Part shown: positions 44,255 through 55,052 of the stretch, in pieces | Layout: the number at the start of each line of letters is the position of its first letter | Numbering within the stretch: position 1 is the stretch's first letter | Source: Xanthostigma xanthostigma | Taxonomy: Eukaryota > Arthropoda > Insecta > Raphidioptera > Raphidiidae | Direction of reading: 5' to 3' | Length of the DNA stretch: 64,000 nucleotides | NCBI GenBank assembly: GCA_963575645.1 | Contig: OY754469.1 | Location: 13,348,001 to 13,412,000 of the forward strand | The notes under the pieces: model-generated | Database searches by the model: none | Seen by the model: only the letters and a program-made list of their open reading frames with translations | Told to the model about the DNA's origin: nothing | Program-made: the position numbers and the translations under genes

Positions 44255-45056
44255 AAGTCATAGAAAAAGACAAAGTTTTTGAAACAGAGATACTTTATTC
44301 AGATTGAATGCAAGTACATCACCCAATCCTATTATCGGAGAAATCAGGAAATTACATCGAAGAAAGAGACGCAGATATATCTTCGATACGCTTTGTTGCG
44401 TTCACTCACCGCATATTGAGTAGATAGGCGATGATTCATATAGTTAATTAATATATATATAGTTTTTCGTTTTTATTTTGTCTCTTTTTTTTGTTAACCG
44501 ACAACAGTTACTCTTAAAACACTTTACTCATCCAAACAATATCCAATGTGAGGCAGTGTGAAAATCTGTTTATTTTTCACAAGAGCTGCAGGCAGCTATG
44601 AAAAGAGGTACGCAGTTTATTCGCATGCCAAATAATAACGTTAGCATTTGTTTTATTTGTCATTTGTTAAACAGAATTTTGATACAGTATGGTTTATCAG
44701 TTGTTTCCTGCTTGAAAAGCTGTTCAGTCAAATTAATCGTCAAATTAAATTTGGGTTTTAATAAATGCAAGCTTATAGCAGTAGTGACATTGGCTTGAAT
44801 CACTTCATTCTAAATAAAGAAATGTTATCTGGCCTAGAAATATGTGCATAGATGAAATGTTGCATTTGTTTTATAAATATACCGGGTCCCAGCATCTTAA
44901 ACATTTTTTTTTTAAATATGCGTCTAATTAGTGATCAGTCAATACAGACTATAAACTAAGATGATGATAATTAAACATTTTTAAGAACATAATAATATTA
45001 TGCAACTACTACATTTCCTTTGGTTAAGGAACAAAACTACCACTAACAATATAACA
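44255..45056. other. unassigned AT-rich DNA
   Basis: No supported feature; the 66-codon frame at 44598-44798 has no known motif. Confidence 0.35.
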
Positions 45057-45064
45057 TTTCCAAG

Positions 45065-45406
45065 TAGAGCTGTAAAAGTAACGAGAAATTGTGTACCCGT
45101 ATGTATTCGTTACTTAAAGAACTAGTACCCGTTACTTTCGTATCGTTACGTTACTCGTTACTTTTCATACGACATACAATCGTGTACTAACAGCATCAAG
45201 CATGTACCATCGCAACGAGGCGCGTCGCATACGTGATACGATATGACTTCGTTCGTATAACGTATAACCGCATCAAACGAGTCGAACTGACATGGATACG
45301 ACAGATGCGAGTAACGAAATGAATTTGTAAGTAACGATTCGTTATTTAGAGTCAGACGATGTACCCGTTACTCAGTAACGAATACATACGGTTTGTTACA
45401 GCTTTA
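45065..45406. mobile_element. hAT MITE with 8-bp target duplication
   Basis: Ends TAGAGCTGTAAAAGTAACG and (reverse complement) TAAAGCTGTAACAAACC, flanked by TTTCCAAG on both sides (45057-45064, 45407-45414). The interior is crowded with GTAACG/CGTTAC motifs in both orientations near the ends, a pattern seen in hAT subterminal regions. 342 bp, non-coding. Confidence 0.85.
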
Positions 45407-45494
45407 TTTCCAAGTATATTCTGATTTTTAGTTACGAAGTAGGTATATTGATGCAAAGTCTTGGAATCGAGTAAGCTTTTAGTAAAAATTTTTG

Positions 45495-46022
45495 ACGTGA
45501 TAACGTCTTATAAATTGATGAATCACCAATCTTATAAATTGATAAAACACCGGCTGCATGCACGAAAAAGTGTAACGTTCCTAACGTTCCGCCTGACCCT
45601 GTGCGTGCTTTTCTCGAAAACGGCCCTAACGATTTGGATGAAATTTACTGAAAAGGGATTTTGGGGGGAAAAAATCGTTTTAGCTAGGTCTCATCTCTCG
45701 AAAAAATTGTTTTCATACAAATTTTATCATTATAAAAATCAATTTTTTGACGTATGAAAATACTTAAATATTGTAAGTAGGTTTTGGAATTTTATATAAA
45801 CAGTGAAACAATTGTTTTCAAAATATTATGACAGCTAATCTTTGAGACTTAAAATAAATACGAAAGAAAGAAAGTTAAAAAAACAATTATATTATAGGTG
45901 GTGAGTAATTTAAATAAATAAAATTAACCTAAATTTGAAGCGAAAGATGCAATATCATAGATTCGAATTATTATAATTATTATATAAATTTAGGTTATGT
46001 ATTACGGAATACGTTATCACGT
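45495..46022. mobile_element. repeat D copy 2
   Basis: ACGTGATAACGTC at the left and ACGTTATCACGT at the right. The left 110 bp match 30516-30620, including CGGCTGCATGCACGAAAAAG, but with a 30-bp local duplication. The middle is unrelated AT-rich sequence with its own small inverted pair (TAACCTAAATTT). Homology to copy 1 resumes outside the right end (ACTATCGTCCGTAAACCGAC). Confidence 0.55.
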
Positions 46023-47190
46023 AAAACTATCGTCCGTAAACCGACTTTACAGACAACCAATTTTTTTAGAAAAAAAATCCACCTGGAAACGCATCAATAA
46101 GTAAAATAAGCATAATCATGAAAGATCTACTGCTCATCATCACGAGGTGTTCAGATTACCTGCTCTCCTGATATAATCAGGTCGAAGAAATATTGCTTTA
46201 TCAACGCAACTACGCACCTATGTGTGTCAAGTTTCAAGTCGATTACAAGATATTTTTTTAGATAACACCTAAAGAGAAAGCATAATGATAAGCGAAGACT
46301 TTATTTTTTTCCTACAAAAGCCAACAGACGCTATTCCAGAACGATTATTATTATTTATTAAATTGGCTGCTAACAATTTTATTTCGGTTATGTATCTAAT
46401 ATATAAATGTTATGAAGATCTAATGAACTAATGAAGATCCAATTGATATTTCCACCAGTTCTCGAACTAGTAACAGAAACACCTGCCAAACAAGCAACGT
46501 CAGCCCTGGGGTAATTCTCAAGAAACGAATCCCCTTTTTCTAGAGAACCCGGTATTTCATATTATACGCAGACTATAATTCCCTTGGCAAAATAATAGAT
46601 TGGTTTTTCTGCATACCGGGCAAAAATTTATGCAATATACATATTAAACAAGCAAACTACCTTGTTTGAGTGATGCGGCATAGGAAGGGGGCCCGAAATT
46701 GTTATTTATTGTGGCGGGAAATTCATAGTCTCTAAGTAAATACGACATGTAAACACAAGTGTAATAAATTTAAAAAACGTTGCTACTAGCGTGTTTTCAA
46801 ACAGACCTGCTAGAGGCTAGTCTAGCATAATGGAACCGTGCATAATAAAATATTTTATCAGATAGAAAACAAATAGAAAAGTCTCTCGCATGCTTTGCGG
46901 CGCACATGACATACATATACAATTTAATTGTTAACTTATTTGGCGACGTTATCTTAAAATAAATTTTTCAACTGTCTTGCCATTTTTGTTTTTCTTATTT
47001 TGATATCGATATTCATACTGCCTTCGAATAGTACAAGTTCTGACAGCACAAGAGTCTACTGGACAACACCACTAACATGGACAATATGATGAAAGACATC
47101 AAATCGGTGGCAGATTAATTAGATTTTTTTATTTTTTTTTTTAGTATCTAGAATAAGGCGCAATCTACTCAATGCAATTTATGTAGATTG
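46023..47190. other. unassigned DNA
   Basis: At 46430-46570 the minus strand reads open for about 48 codons (ENYPRADVACLAGVSVTSSR), and the text GGTTCTCTAGAAAAAGGGGA suggests an interspersed repeat; I cannot name it. No other feature. Confidence 0.3.
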
Positions 47191-47623
47191 CTAGCTGTAC
47201 CCGGCGTGTGTTCCTGTTAAGTTCAATAGATGGCCCTGCCGTTGCCGCAAAAAATCTAGTATAGCGTGTGTTGCTTCAACGTTCACCAGATGGCCCTGTA
47301 TTCAATAGATGACTCTTCCTTTGCTGTAAAATATCTAGTAGAGCGTGTGTTACTTTAACGTCAAACAGATGAAGATGTATTCAACAGATATACCTCCCAT
47401 TGCCGTAAGGCGTAAATTATTTCAGATAGCGTGTGTTGCTTTAACGTTCAACAGATGGCGCTGTTTTTACCTGTCACAGGGGTGACATCTATATAACAGG
47501 TATATGAAAACACGCGCGTATCGACTCCGCAACGTTGTGTCAAAATTTCAAAGCAATCGATGAAAAACTTTCAGAGATTGAAGATTTTGAACAAACGAAC
47601 ATTTACATTTTTATTTATATAGA
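47191..47623 (-). mobile_element. Helitron family G with internal subrepeats
   Basis: Minus-strand start TCTATATAAATAAAAATGTA at 47623 beside an A/T junction; CTAG at 47191-47194 after ...CGCCGGGTACAG. The interior has four to five subrepeats on AGCGTGTGTTGCTTTAACG plus CAACAGATGGC (plus-strand text). A related 3' half is at 57555-57883. Confidence 0.7.
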
Positions 47624-50236
47624 TTGAGAATTTTGCCTTGCATTTTTTTGATACCTGGCAGACCTCTCTCTAAATGAATTAGTGTTCAATACGAGGTCTG
47701 TTAAGTACGTAAAAAAATGCAAAGTAGTCGATGATATTTTGGGAAGGTATTCAAATGAAACGTATCTTTTGTTTTGCGTAACGAGCACTCCAGAAGTATT
47801 TTTTTAAATTACAAGTGCCTACGGATAACGCGGAATTGGACAATTTGATGGTCCTTGTGCTAACTTTAGGAATCTGCTCAGAGGACTCGATTTTTAATCT
47901 AAAATTAAAAACGTCAACCCGACTGGTTTCTCAAAAAATAAAAAAGTTATGTTTGTGCCATTTTTAGCGGCCTACTTGTATTACACAAATGATAATGACA
48001 GCTTAGATAATTTAATAAAAAAATCTAATTTCCTGAGGTATATAATCAAAGCAACATTAAGGCGATACATTTTCACAATGACAACATTACGACCACTGCG
48101 TGATAGAATAAATTTGTGTTGATGTTTACAATTATTATATGTTCAAAATCTATGATCACAATGCAAAATCGATTATGGCAATTAGATAATTATTTCTAAA
48201 ATCTTTGTTAGATCATATTTCACCCGACTGCCCCAGAAAGAGGGTAATGTTTCTTAGTTCTATTTTATGAATTGTTGTGCAAATTTTATTTTGTCATGAA
48301 ATAATAATAATTTTGCGTTTAACGTGCATTTTCAATTTCAAGAATCAGTTTACCGTACCGTGCTAAAGGAAATTTTACTTCAAAAATGAATGAACGAATT
48401 TCAGTCGATTTGTTAATTATAACGCTCTGCTAAATAAAAAAAAATGCTACACAGTCAATAATAGACAACAAACCACGAATTCATAGTAGAAAATAATTTT
48501 TGAATATAATGAAATTTTAAGTTTTGTTTTAGCTTTTTTGTCAGCGTATATTATTCAAAAATATTATAAACAACTCATATCATTTTTGTGCGTGTTTCAT
48601 CAACATTTTCTTGCATTTATAAACCTTTCAACCAAGCTCAAATCATGTAACATCCCGAGTACCCCCGCTCCACTATACAGCGTGGTGTGCTGGGAAGAAA
48701 GCCGTTAGCCGGCATCAACAGCATTAAGGCTGCCGCCGAAATAGGCCGTTAGCCGGCATCAGTGGCAATAAACAATGTGAAGTGAAACAAGCTAAACAAA
48801 AATTGTGCTTATGAAAATTATACCATCAAAAAGGAAATAGTTTATTTTAAAAAGTGGAAAACCTCTTATTTGTATTGTTTAAAGAGATTAAATAATAGAT
48901 TACTTAATAATATCTCAAAGCTTACATGATTCGGTTTATCTTCAAGTAATGTCACTATTGAATTTAGCTAGAACTAGTTTATGAAATAAAAGAACAGATA
49001 AGCAACCACACAAAACTCTCAAACTCTCCTGATAAAACACATCAATCGCTTCCGCTCCGTGATTTGTTTATTTAAAAAGCTGACCTAGACTACGCAAACT
49101 TGAAACCATAGATATAATACGTATGTTATGTATGACCACTAATGTACTGTTTCTTTCCTTTGATGAAATATTCACAGCCATTAAAACAGAATAAATTAAC
49201 AAGTTAATGCAAGCGTCGTTACAAAACCATAATACATATACTTTGACTTTAGCATGTATATCGTATAATTACTTACTTCTTTAATGATATTTATTAAATA
49301 ATCATTTTACTGTCAAATGTTGTTAAACAAATTATATCGGCATTTATATTAAAAATACCTATATATTTTACGCATGATTAAATTTTAATAAAATTAAAAA
49401 CCGTGTAAACAGCAGACATCGCTGTAGGTATGTATAGATACATTTTTAACGTAGCTGAAGTTCATTCAATATACAATAGCTCGATGTGCTCAAAATTTAA
49501 TTTTTTTCAGTCATCAAAACGCTAAATTTTGACGCTCCAAAAAAAACTTTGCGGTTATTCACAAAATTCCTCAAAAATACATAAAATGGAACTACTTTTC
49601 ATCTTTCACTGTCATTTTTTTAATCTAACCTATCAGAAATCAATATAGACGTCATAGCAAGTGGTGTAGAATTACTGTATTACTATTTTACTATTCTATA
49701 GAATACGTCAATCAACGGTATTTAATTTCATCAATAAAATAAGAATTTTTGTTGTAATTATACCCGGGTTTTGAGCTCTAAAATTCGTATTTTTTGAGCT
49801 TCTTGTCCTGGTTTATTGACTTTACAGATGGCAACACTACTCTAAGTACACTTCTGATAATAATTGATATTTTTTTTCTTTCTTAATCTGCATGATCGTA
49901 AAGGTGTAACACAAAACTTTGTTGTTCTGTTTTCAACAATTATTACTTTAATGTCAGTTAGTTCCAGTAGGTACTCGAAGATAGGTAGCTCTAGAATTTA
50001 TACCGGCAGTTTTATTACACAGTTAAACATTAACAGTCCCTGGAATTTGTGATACATATGTGTCTTTACGACGACACAAATGCTGTGGTGCTAAGTGAAA
50101 ATCATCGAGAATATTATCTACTGTTTCAACAGGATCATAAATGTTTTTATTAACTTTATAACGATCACATTAACATTAATGGATATAATGTTCTGAATAG
50201 TATGTATAAATCGGCCTTTACTATTTGCATTTCATT
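47624..50236. other. unassigned AT-rich DNA
   Basis: At 48296-48345 a short stretch (ATAATAATAATTTTGCGTTT) may be a SINE tail fragment. At 48700-48765 CCGTTAGCCGGCATCA occurs twice in a GC-rich patch. No gene supported. Confidence 0.4.
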
Positions 50237-50890
50237 ATAAAAATTCCAGCCAATTGGGCGACGGGACCATTCCAACTTCAAAAATATTGACATTTGATAT
50301 AGTATAATAAAGAAAATGCAATTTCTGATATCGCGTGACGTGACGCGGGTAATGGCTAAAATTCAATATGATATTTGCTCATAGAGATATAAGTTACTAG
50401 AGTACGCTAACGGGTATGCTTGCTATAAGTGAAAATGTCTGCAGTTCAGAGAGAGAACGCTGCAAACTTTCCGTATCATTATATATGTTTACTCAAATCA
50501 GCATTGTTTTGTATCATTAGTTACCATAGAGATAAGGAACTTTTCTCTCTCTGAATTGCAGACACTTTCACGGCTCACTCGCGTACTCTACTCTAATATC
50601 TCTATGTATTTGCTATTCGTCGCTATAGTTACCTACATATGTTCCACGTCATGTAAAAATTTACCTACAAAACAAAAGAAAAGTTATTTTTTTTTATTTT
50701 CAAAATATATTCGAAACTAAAAAAAGTTTTGAAAAAAAAATTTACGAAACTTTATTGAAAAAATAAATAGAATGATAAACCGTCATGAAAAGCACCATAT
50801 ACCATTATTATATAAAAAACAACGTTATAGCATATATCTCTTTTGTCCTAAATTAGTACCATTCCACATTTATGAATTGGAATGGTAAAG
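50237..50890 (+). repeat. repeat A copy 5, interrupted by a MITE
   Basis: TTCCAGCCAATTGGGCGACG start, GTGACGCGGGTAATGGCTAA, then the MITE at 50380-50606, then TTTGCTATTCGTCGCTATAG and on to the ACCATTCC block near 50880. Part of the region between the GTTATAGC and ACCATTCC blocks is missing compared with copy 3. Confidence 0.8.
50380..50606. mobile_element. foldback hAT-type MITE with 8-bp target duplication
   Basis: Left CATAGAGATAT and right ATATCTCTATG begin inverted arms of about 80 bp (shared TAGAGTACGC, TGTCTGCAGTTCAGAGAGAG). TATTTGCT is duplicated at 50372-50379 and 50607-50614; other repeat A copies have it once. This gives both the exact ends and the empty site. Eight-base duplications point to hAT or a related superfamily. 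Confidence 0.9.
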
Positions 50891-51238
50891 AAGTGCCAAT
50901 AATAATAATAATCAAGAGATTGTAAGTAATACGCATACAAATTTGACTAAACTTGGGAATAATCGAATGATTTCAATAATGACCGGAAGGTTGCTGCTCG
51001 AAATATTTTTATAACAGAATGTGTGATTCGAAGTAATTCTTTCACACGACGTATGATAATTATAGATGTGTTGGTACTACCGTACTACGCGTGAATGATT
51101 TAATGCTTCAACTTTCGAATGAATTTGCTCTCAGCATCGATTCAGTCTCGATAGAGTCACTTATATACAGTAGGTATTTCACAGAACAGACACAGATAAA
51201 AGACATTAATTGTAATCGTATGCAATACTGTGCAATGT
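50891..51238. other. unassigned AT-rich DNA
   Basis: No supported feature. Confidence 0.4.
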
Positions 51239-51246
51239 ATCTAGGT

Positions 51247-51590
51247 TAGGGGTCGGCAACCTTTTCAAACGGAAGAGCCAAAAGTTACAATTTACAAAAT
51301 TTCCCAGTTTTTAAAGAGCCACTAGATATTTTCGTTTCAGTATTATAGTATTTGCTTATATAGGTATAATATATATATCCGACGACTTACCGTCGCGACG
51401 GGGGTGGTGCGGGTGAGACGCGAGTGGAAATGGTTGAGGGATAGACATGGTGCTCAATCATGGATCGATTGGACGATTTTTAAGGGTTTATATAAAAAAA
51501 TAATTATTTGTTGCGTATGGAACTGGAGAGCCGCAACTTTACATCAAAAGAGCCGCATGCGGCTCGCGAGCCGCAGGTTGCCGACCCCTG
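51247..51590. mobile_element. hAT MITE with CAGGGGTCGGCAACC ends
   Basis: Ends TAGGGGTCGGCAACC and CAGGGGTCGGCAACC (reverse complement), flanked by the perfect 8-bp duplication ATCTAGGT (51239-51246, 51591-51598). GAGCCGCATGCGGCTCGCGA and similar palindromic GC-rich text lie near the right end. 344 bp. This terminus is widespread among animal hAT elements. The 66-codon frame is not a gene. Confidence 0.9.
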
Positions 51591-51598
51591 ATCTAGGT

Positions 51599-51990
51599 GG
51601 TTAGGTACTACGCGGTGAATACACAATTCATTCGATCTGTCTATGCACTCGATATAATATGTGAATTTATCTCTCTTTTTCAATTGTGAGACTTGAGAGA
51701 GTCACCTGCATGCAGTGCTTCACAGTACAGAGAGAGATAAAAGACGTACCCAATATGCTTGAACAAAAATTTTAGAAATGGTACGCGGCTGAAAAAGGTT
51801 GCTCACCACTGCTCTATTACTGTAGCTTGGTGGAAATTATTTCTAGATTTAACAACACCCCTTTTTAGTGTATTTGCCATAAGGCACTTACACTATTGGC
51901 GTCGGTCGGATGGCGGGACCTAGGGGTCGGACCAAAATTTCTCGACGTTTCATAAGTTTCTAAGAAGTTTGGCACCATTTTTGGAAATGT
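51599..51990. other. unassigned DNA
   Basis: No supported feature. Confidence 0.4.
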
Positions 51991-51997
51991 TTATATA

Positions 51998-52078
<81 letters not shown>
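51991..52078. repeat. AT dinucleotide microsatellite
   Basis: About 88 bp of TA repeats with a few G and T interruptions; able to form a long hairpin. The 63-codon Tyr/Ile frame over it is an artefact. Confidence 0.95.
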
Positions 52079-52081
<3 letters not shown>

Positions 52082-52500
52082 ACCACGATAACTCTCGACA
52101 GACTTAATCGATTTAAACGAAATTTGGTCCACATGTTAGAATCCATCATCGCAAGAAGCCTATTTAAAATGGGCCCGATCGGGCAATTTTAAGGGGGGTA
52201 TTTAGGGGTTGAAAAATATTTTTGGGCCCAAAAATACGAAAAAAATTCTCAGAATCACTTCAAATTTGAAATTTAACCCTTTAGTAATTATTGAAATGTG
52301 CTACTAAAATTTAAATAAAATCGGCCCGACAGGACCGGACTTACAAATTTTATGAAAACGCAAGTTTAATGATATGGATTTACATACTGAAGGGTGTATA
52401 ATGTATATAATTTGGTACAGATGTTGAATTGGTATGTAGTATTGAAATTAAGTAAACAAATGTTGTTTTAAGGGGTGTATTAGGGGGTAATTTTTTTTAT
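52079..52500 (+). repeat. unclassified interspersed repeat
   Basis: Text such as GAAATTTGGTCCACATGTTA, GGGCCCGATCGGGC, GGGGGGTATTTAGGGG and AAAATCGGCCCGACAGGACC has the feel of an abundant insect repeat, and the first phrase is related to 40590-40640. No ends identified. Confidence 0.35.
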
Positions 52501-52907
52501 TTTGTCCAAAAACCAAGTTAAGTTCATACAATAGAGCCACACTGCTTATAAAAGCAAATACACTATATTGTCGGCAGGGTTTGGCGCTGCGACCCAGAGT
52601 TTTTTATTTGGTGATGAAAAACAATGAATCCACTTGAGGTAGTGTCTTATCTAGTTCACTATTATCGTGTTCTAATGTCGTTTTCTTCGACCTTTGGTAT
52701 ATATTACTCTTAGAAGAGAATTAACACATCAATTCAGTTAACAATACAAGCCTCTCCAGAGCTTCTTTAATGTCTTCTGCTACATATATTTTTATTGAGC
52801 TGATTGTTTAACTTCTCGGCAACCTTAACTATCCTGAAAGCATACCAACTTGCTTTTCTTATAACCGATAAATATTACATTTACGCTCTTGTTTTTAGCA
52901 TAAAAAC
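52501..52907. other. unassigned DNA
   Basis: No supported feature. Confidence 0.4.
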
Positions 52908-53001
52908 ACTTTGCTAATTTTTTTTTTTTTTTTTTTAATAAACAAACACAAACAAAAAGTGTGCATCGGCTTATGCCACTAGCACTGACTTTGCTAATTT
53001 T
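52908..53001 (-). mobile_element. tiny poly(A) retrocopy with target duplication
   Basis: ACTTTGCTAATTTT is present at 52908-52921 and again at 52988-53001. Between them, on the minus strand, about 50 bases (GTGCTAGTGGCATAAGCCGA, then CACACTTTTTGTTTGTG) are followed by a run of about 18 A. This is the layout of LINE-mediated retroposition of a short RNA or a severely truncated element. The source is not recognised. Confidence 0.65.
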
Positions 53002-53041
53002 GTGTTATTTTGACTTAGCTTTTAATGTTTAGTTTTCAATA

Positions 53042-53581
53042 CGCTAGGAAAGTATCTTTGACACGCGACCTTCGCACCATCTCGTGTTTGATTTTTTCAA
53101 ATAAGGGGTTCACCCAAAACTTACAAACACATGGAAACCAGCGTTATTCTTAATTATAAAAAATATTTACGCAAAATTTCAGTAAAAAAACTACATAAAT
53201 GATATACATTTTTAATTTCTAAATTTTTTAAATCTTATTTTTATTAACAAAATAACAAGTATGATATTTTTCATGTATTTAATAATGATTACAGACGTAA
53301 AATAAAATTAATTATCCTTGACGACGTACTAATTCATAAAAAAATTCAGGAAAACGGCGTGGAATTGTAATTCTGGATGTTTAGTTGGTGTATCTTTACA
53401 ATCAATAACACAGCACTTCCGATTTATTAGCTTTTTCCCCATTTTATTCGACAGTTAATCCTTATTAAAATGCACGTAAGTACCTATAACATATGACACT
53501 AAGGTTTTGACTGAGCCAGATTTAAAAAAAAAATCCGCGAGAGGGTGCAAAAGTCGCCTGTCAAAAGATACTTTCCTAGCG
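53042..53581. mobile_element. TA-flanked TIR element, 540 bp
   Basis: CGCTAGGAAAGTATCTTTGA at the left and CGCTAGGAAAGTATCTTTTG (reverse complement) at the right continue as inverted repeats for about 50 bp, including GGCGAC and TCTCGCG-like text. TA on both sides. The interior is AT-rich and non-coding. Possibly Tc1/mariner-like; family not recognised. Confidence 0.75.
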
Positions 53582-54725
53582 TATACAAAAGCCATTTCAA
53601 ATATTCATCAATTTTTTTTTTATATTAAATAAATCTGACACAGCAGATTTTATTCACTGCCAGAATAATAAAAAAAAAACGCTTTTCTGGAAGAGAACAA
53701 ATATTGAAATGTTAAAAGTATTTCTGTCTAATAATCAAAACTTTGTTTTGAATCTGGCAGCAGAAGCTGCAAATTCACAATTATTTAAATGTCAAATTTT
53801 TATTGAGAAAAATAGCGGCTGTTGAAATGTTTATACAAGCGTTTCCGTTATTTGTTTATTACTAAAATCCAGTTTTCTAATAAGGAAACTAACTGTGAGA
53901 ATATTAACTGAATCCTACCCTAGTACTGGCATTGTCAAGTTGGATAGGTTAATTCTGAAGACTATTTTATTGTAAATATGTGTAATGTGTATATTATATT
54001 TTTGGAATAAATTTTAATTTAAATTTAATAAACCGAAAACTAGGGGCAAGTCAAGATAATTTTGATAATATTTTTAATAATTTTTTTTTATTTCTATTTT
54101 TCTCTCATAAAAATGATCATAGATTGTAGATTACAGACGATTGACAACTGAGGTCATTAGCGACCTGCGACGAAGGATTAGATCTTGTTTTTATTAGAAT
54201 GAAATATATCGATTGAATAATTTCTTTTATACTTTTCAAAATATCGAGTTTTATTGCCAAATTTTAACAACTTTCTACAGAGAGATTTTCGTTTTTAATT
54301 GAAAAAAGCAGAAAACAATTTCTTTTAAAATATGGGTAATTAAAATTTCACCTACATAAAAATTTAGCGAAGAAAAGCAAAGAAAAACCGTCCAGACATA
54401 GCGTTAAAAAACAGAGGATGAAATAAACTTCCTCCATGAACGCTGCACATAATTCTTGTAAAATGTTCACCGATAAAATAAAACAAACTCCACGAAACCG
54501 TCCTCGGCGGAAAATATAAAAAGTTTTAAAAAATACCCGAGGACAGATAATGTCTTCATTATATCGCTTTTAATATTTATTCCTTCGTTCTGTTTTTCCT
54601 ATGTTCAATTTTAATTTTGCAGTAATCGTTTTTTATTTTTAATCATCAAATGTTAATAGAAATTAAAAAATAAACATTTCCTCGAAAATATCTTTTTATG
54701 TTTCATAATTTATACAATATTCGCA
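53582..54725. other. unassigned AT-rich DNA
   Basis: No supported feature. Confidence 0.4.
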
Positions 54726-55052
54726 CCGAGCGGGGAGGCGTAGTGGTAAGGGCCTAGACTCGCATTCGGAAGATACCGGGTTCGTATCCCAGCGGAGGCA
54801 TATGTGACTGGGAGTTTTTCCTGCAGCCTCTCGCCGAGAAACGGTAATTCCTGTACTGGCCATCTGGTTAAATTTTTTCATGGTTTCTCTCAATAATTTC
54901 AGATATATATCGAGATTGTTCCTCATTCAAGGCCGTGGCCGATTATCTATCAAACTCCTATTCTAAAAATTTGTCTACCTTATCCTAATGTCCTAAAATT
55001 CCTTCATTCGCGTATTGCTATTACTTAAGTGGAAGTTTAAACATGTAGAAAA
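54726..55052 (+). mobile_element. SINE copy with intact tRNA-like head, 3' truncated
   Basis: GAGCGGGGAGGCGTAGTGGT (A box) and ACCGGGTTCGTATCCCAGC (B box) have tRNA-like spacing. The body (CTCTCGCCGAGAAACGGTAA, CATTCAAGGCCGTGGCCGAT) stops near 55052 without the AAT tail. The minus-strand frame at 54696-54926 is SINE sequence. Confidence 0.8.

Noticed and set aside
52001-52192. Tyr/Ile repeat protein
   Set aside because: It is a translation of the AT microsatellite.
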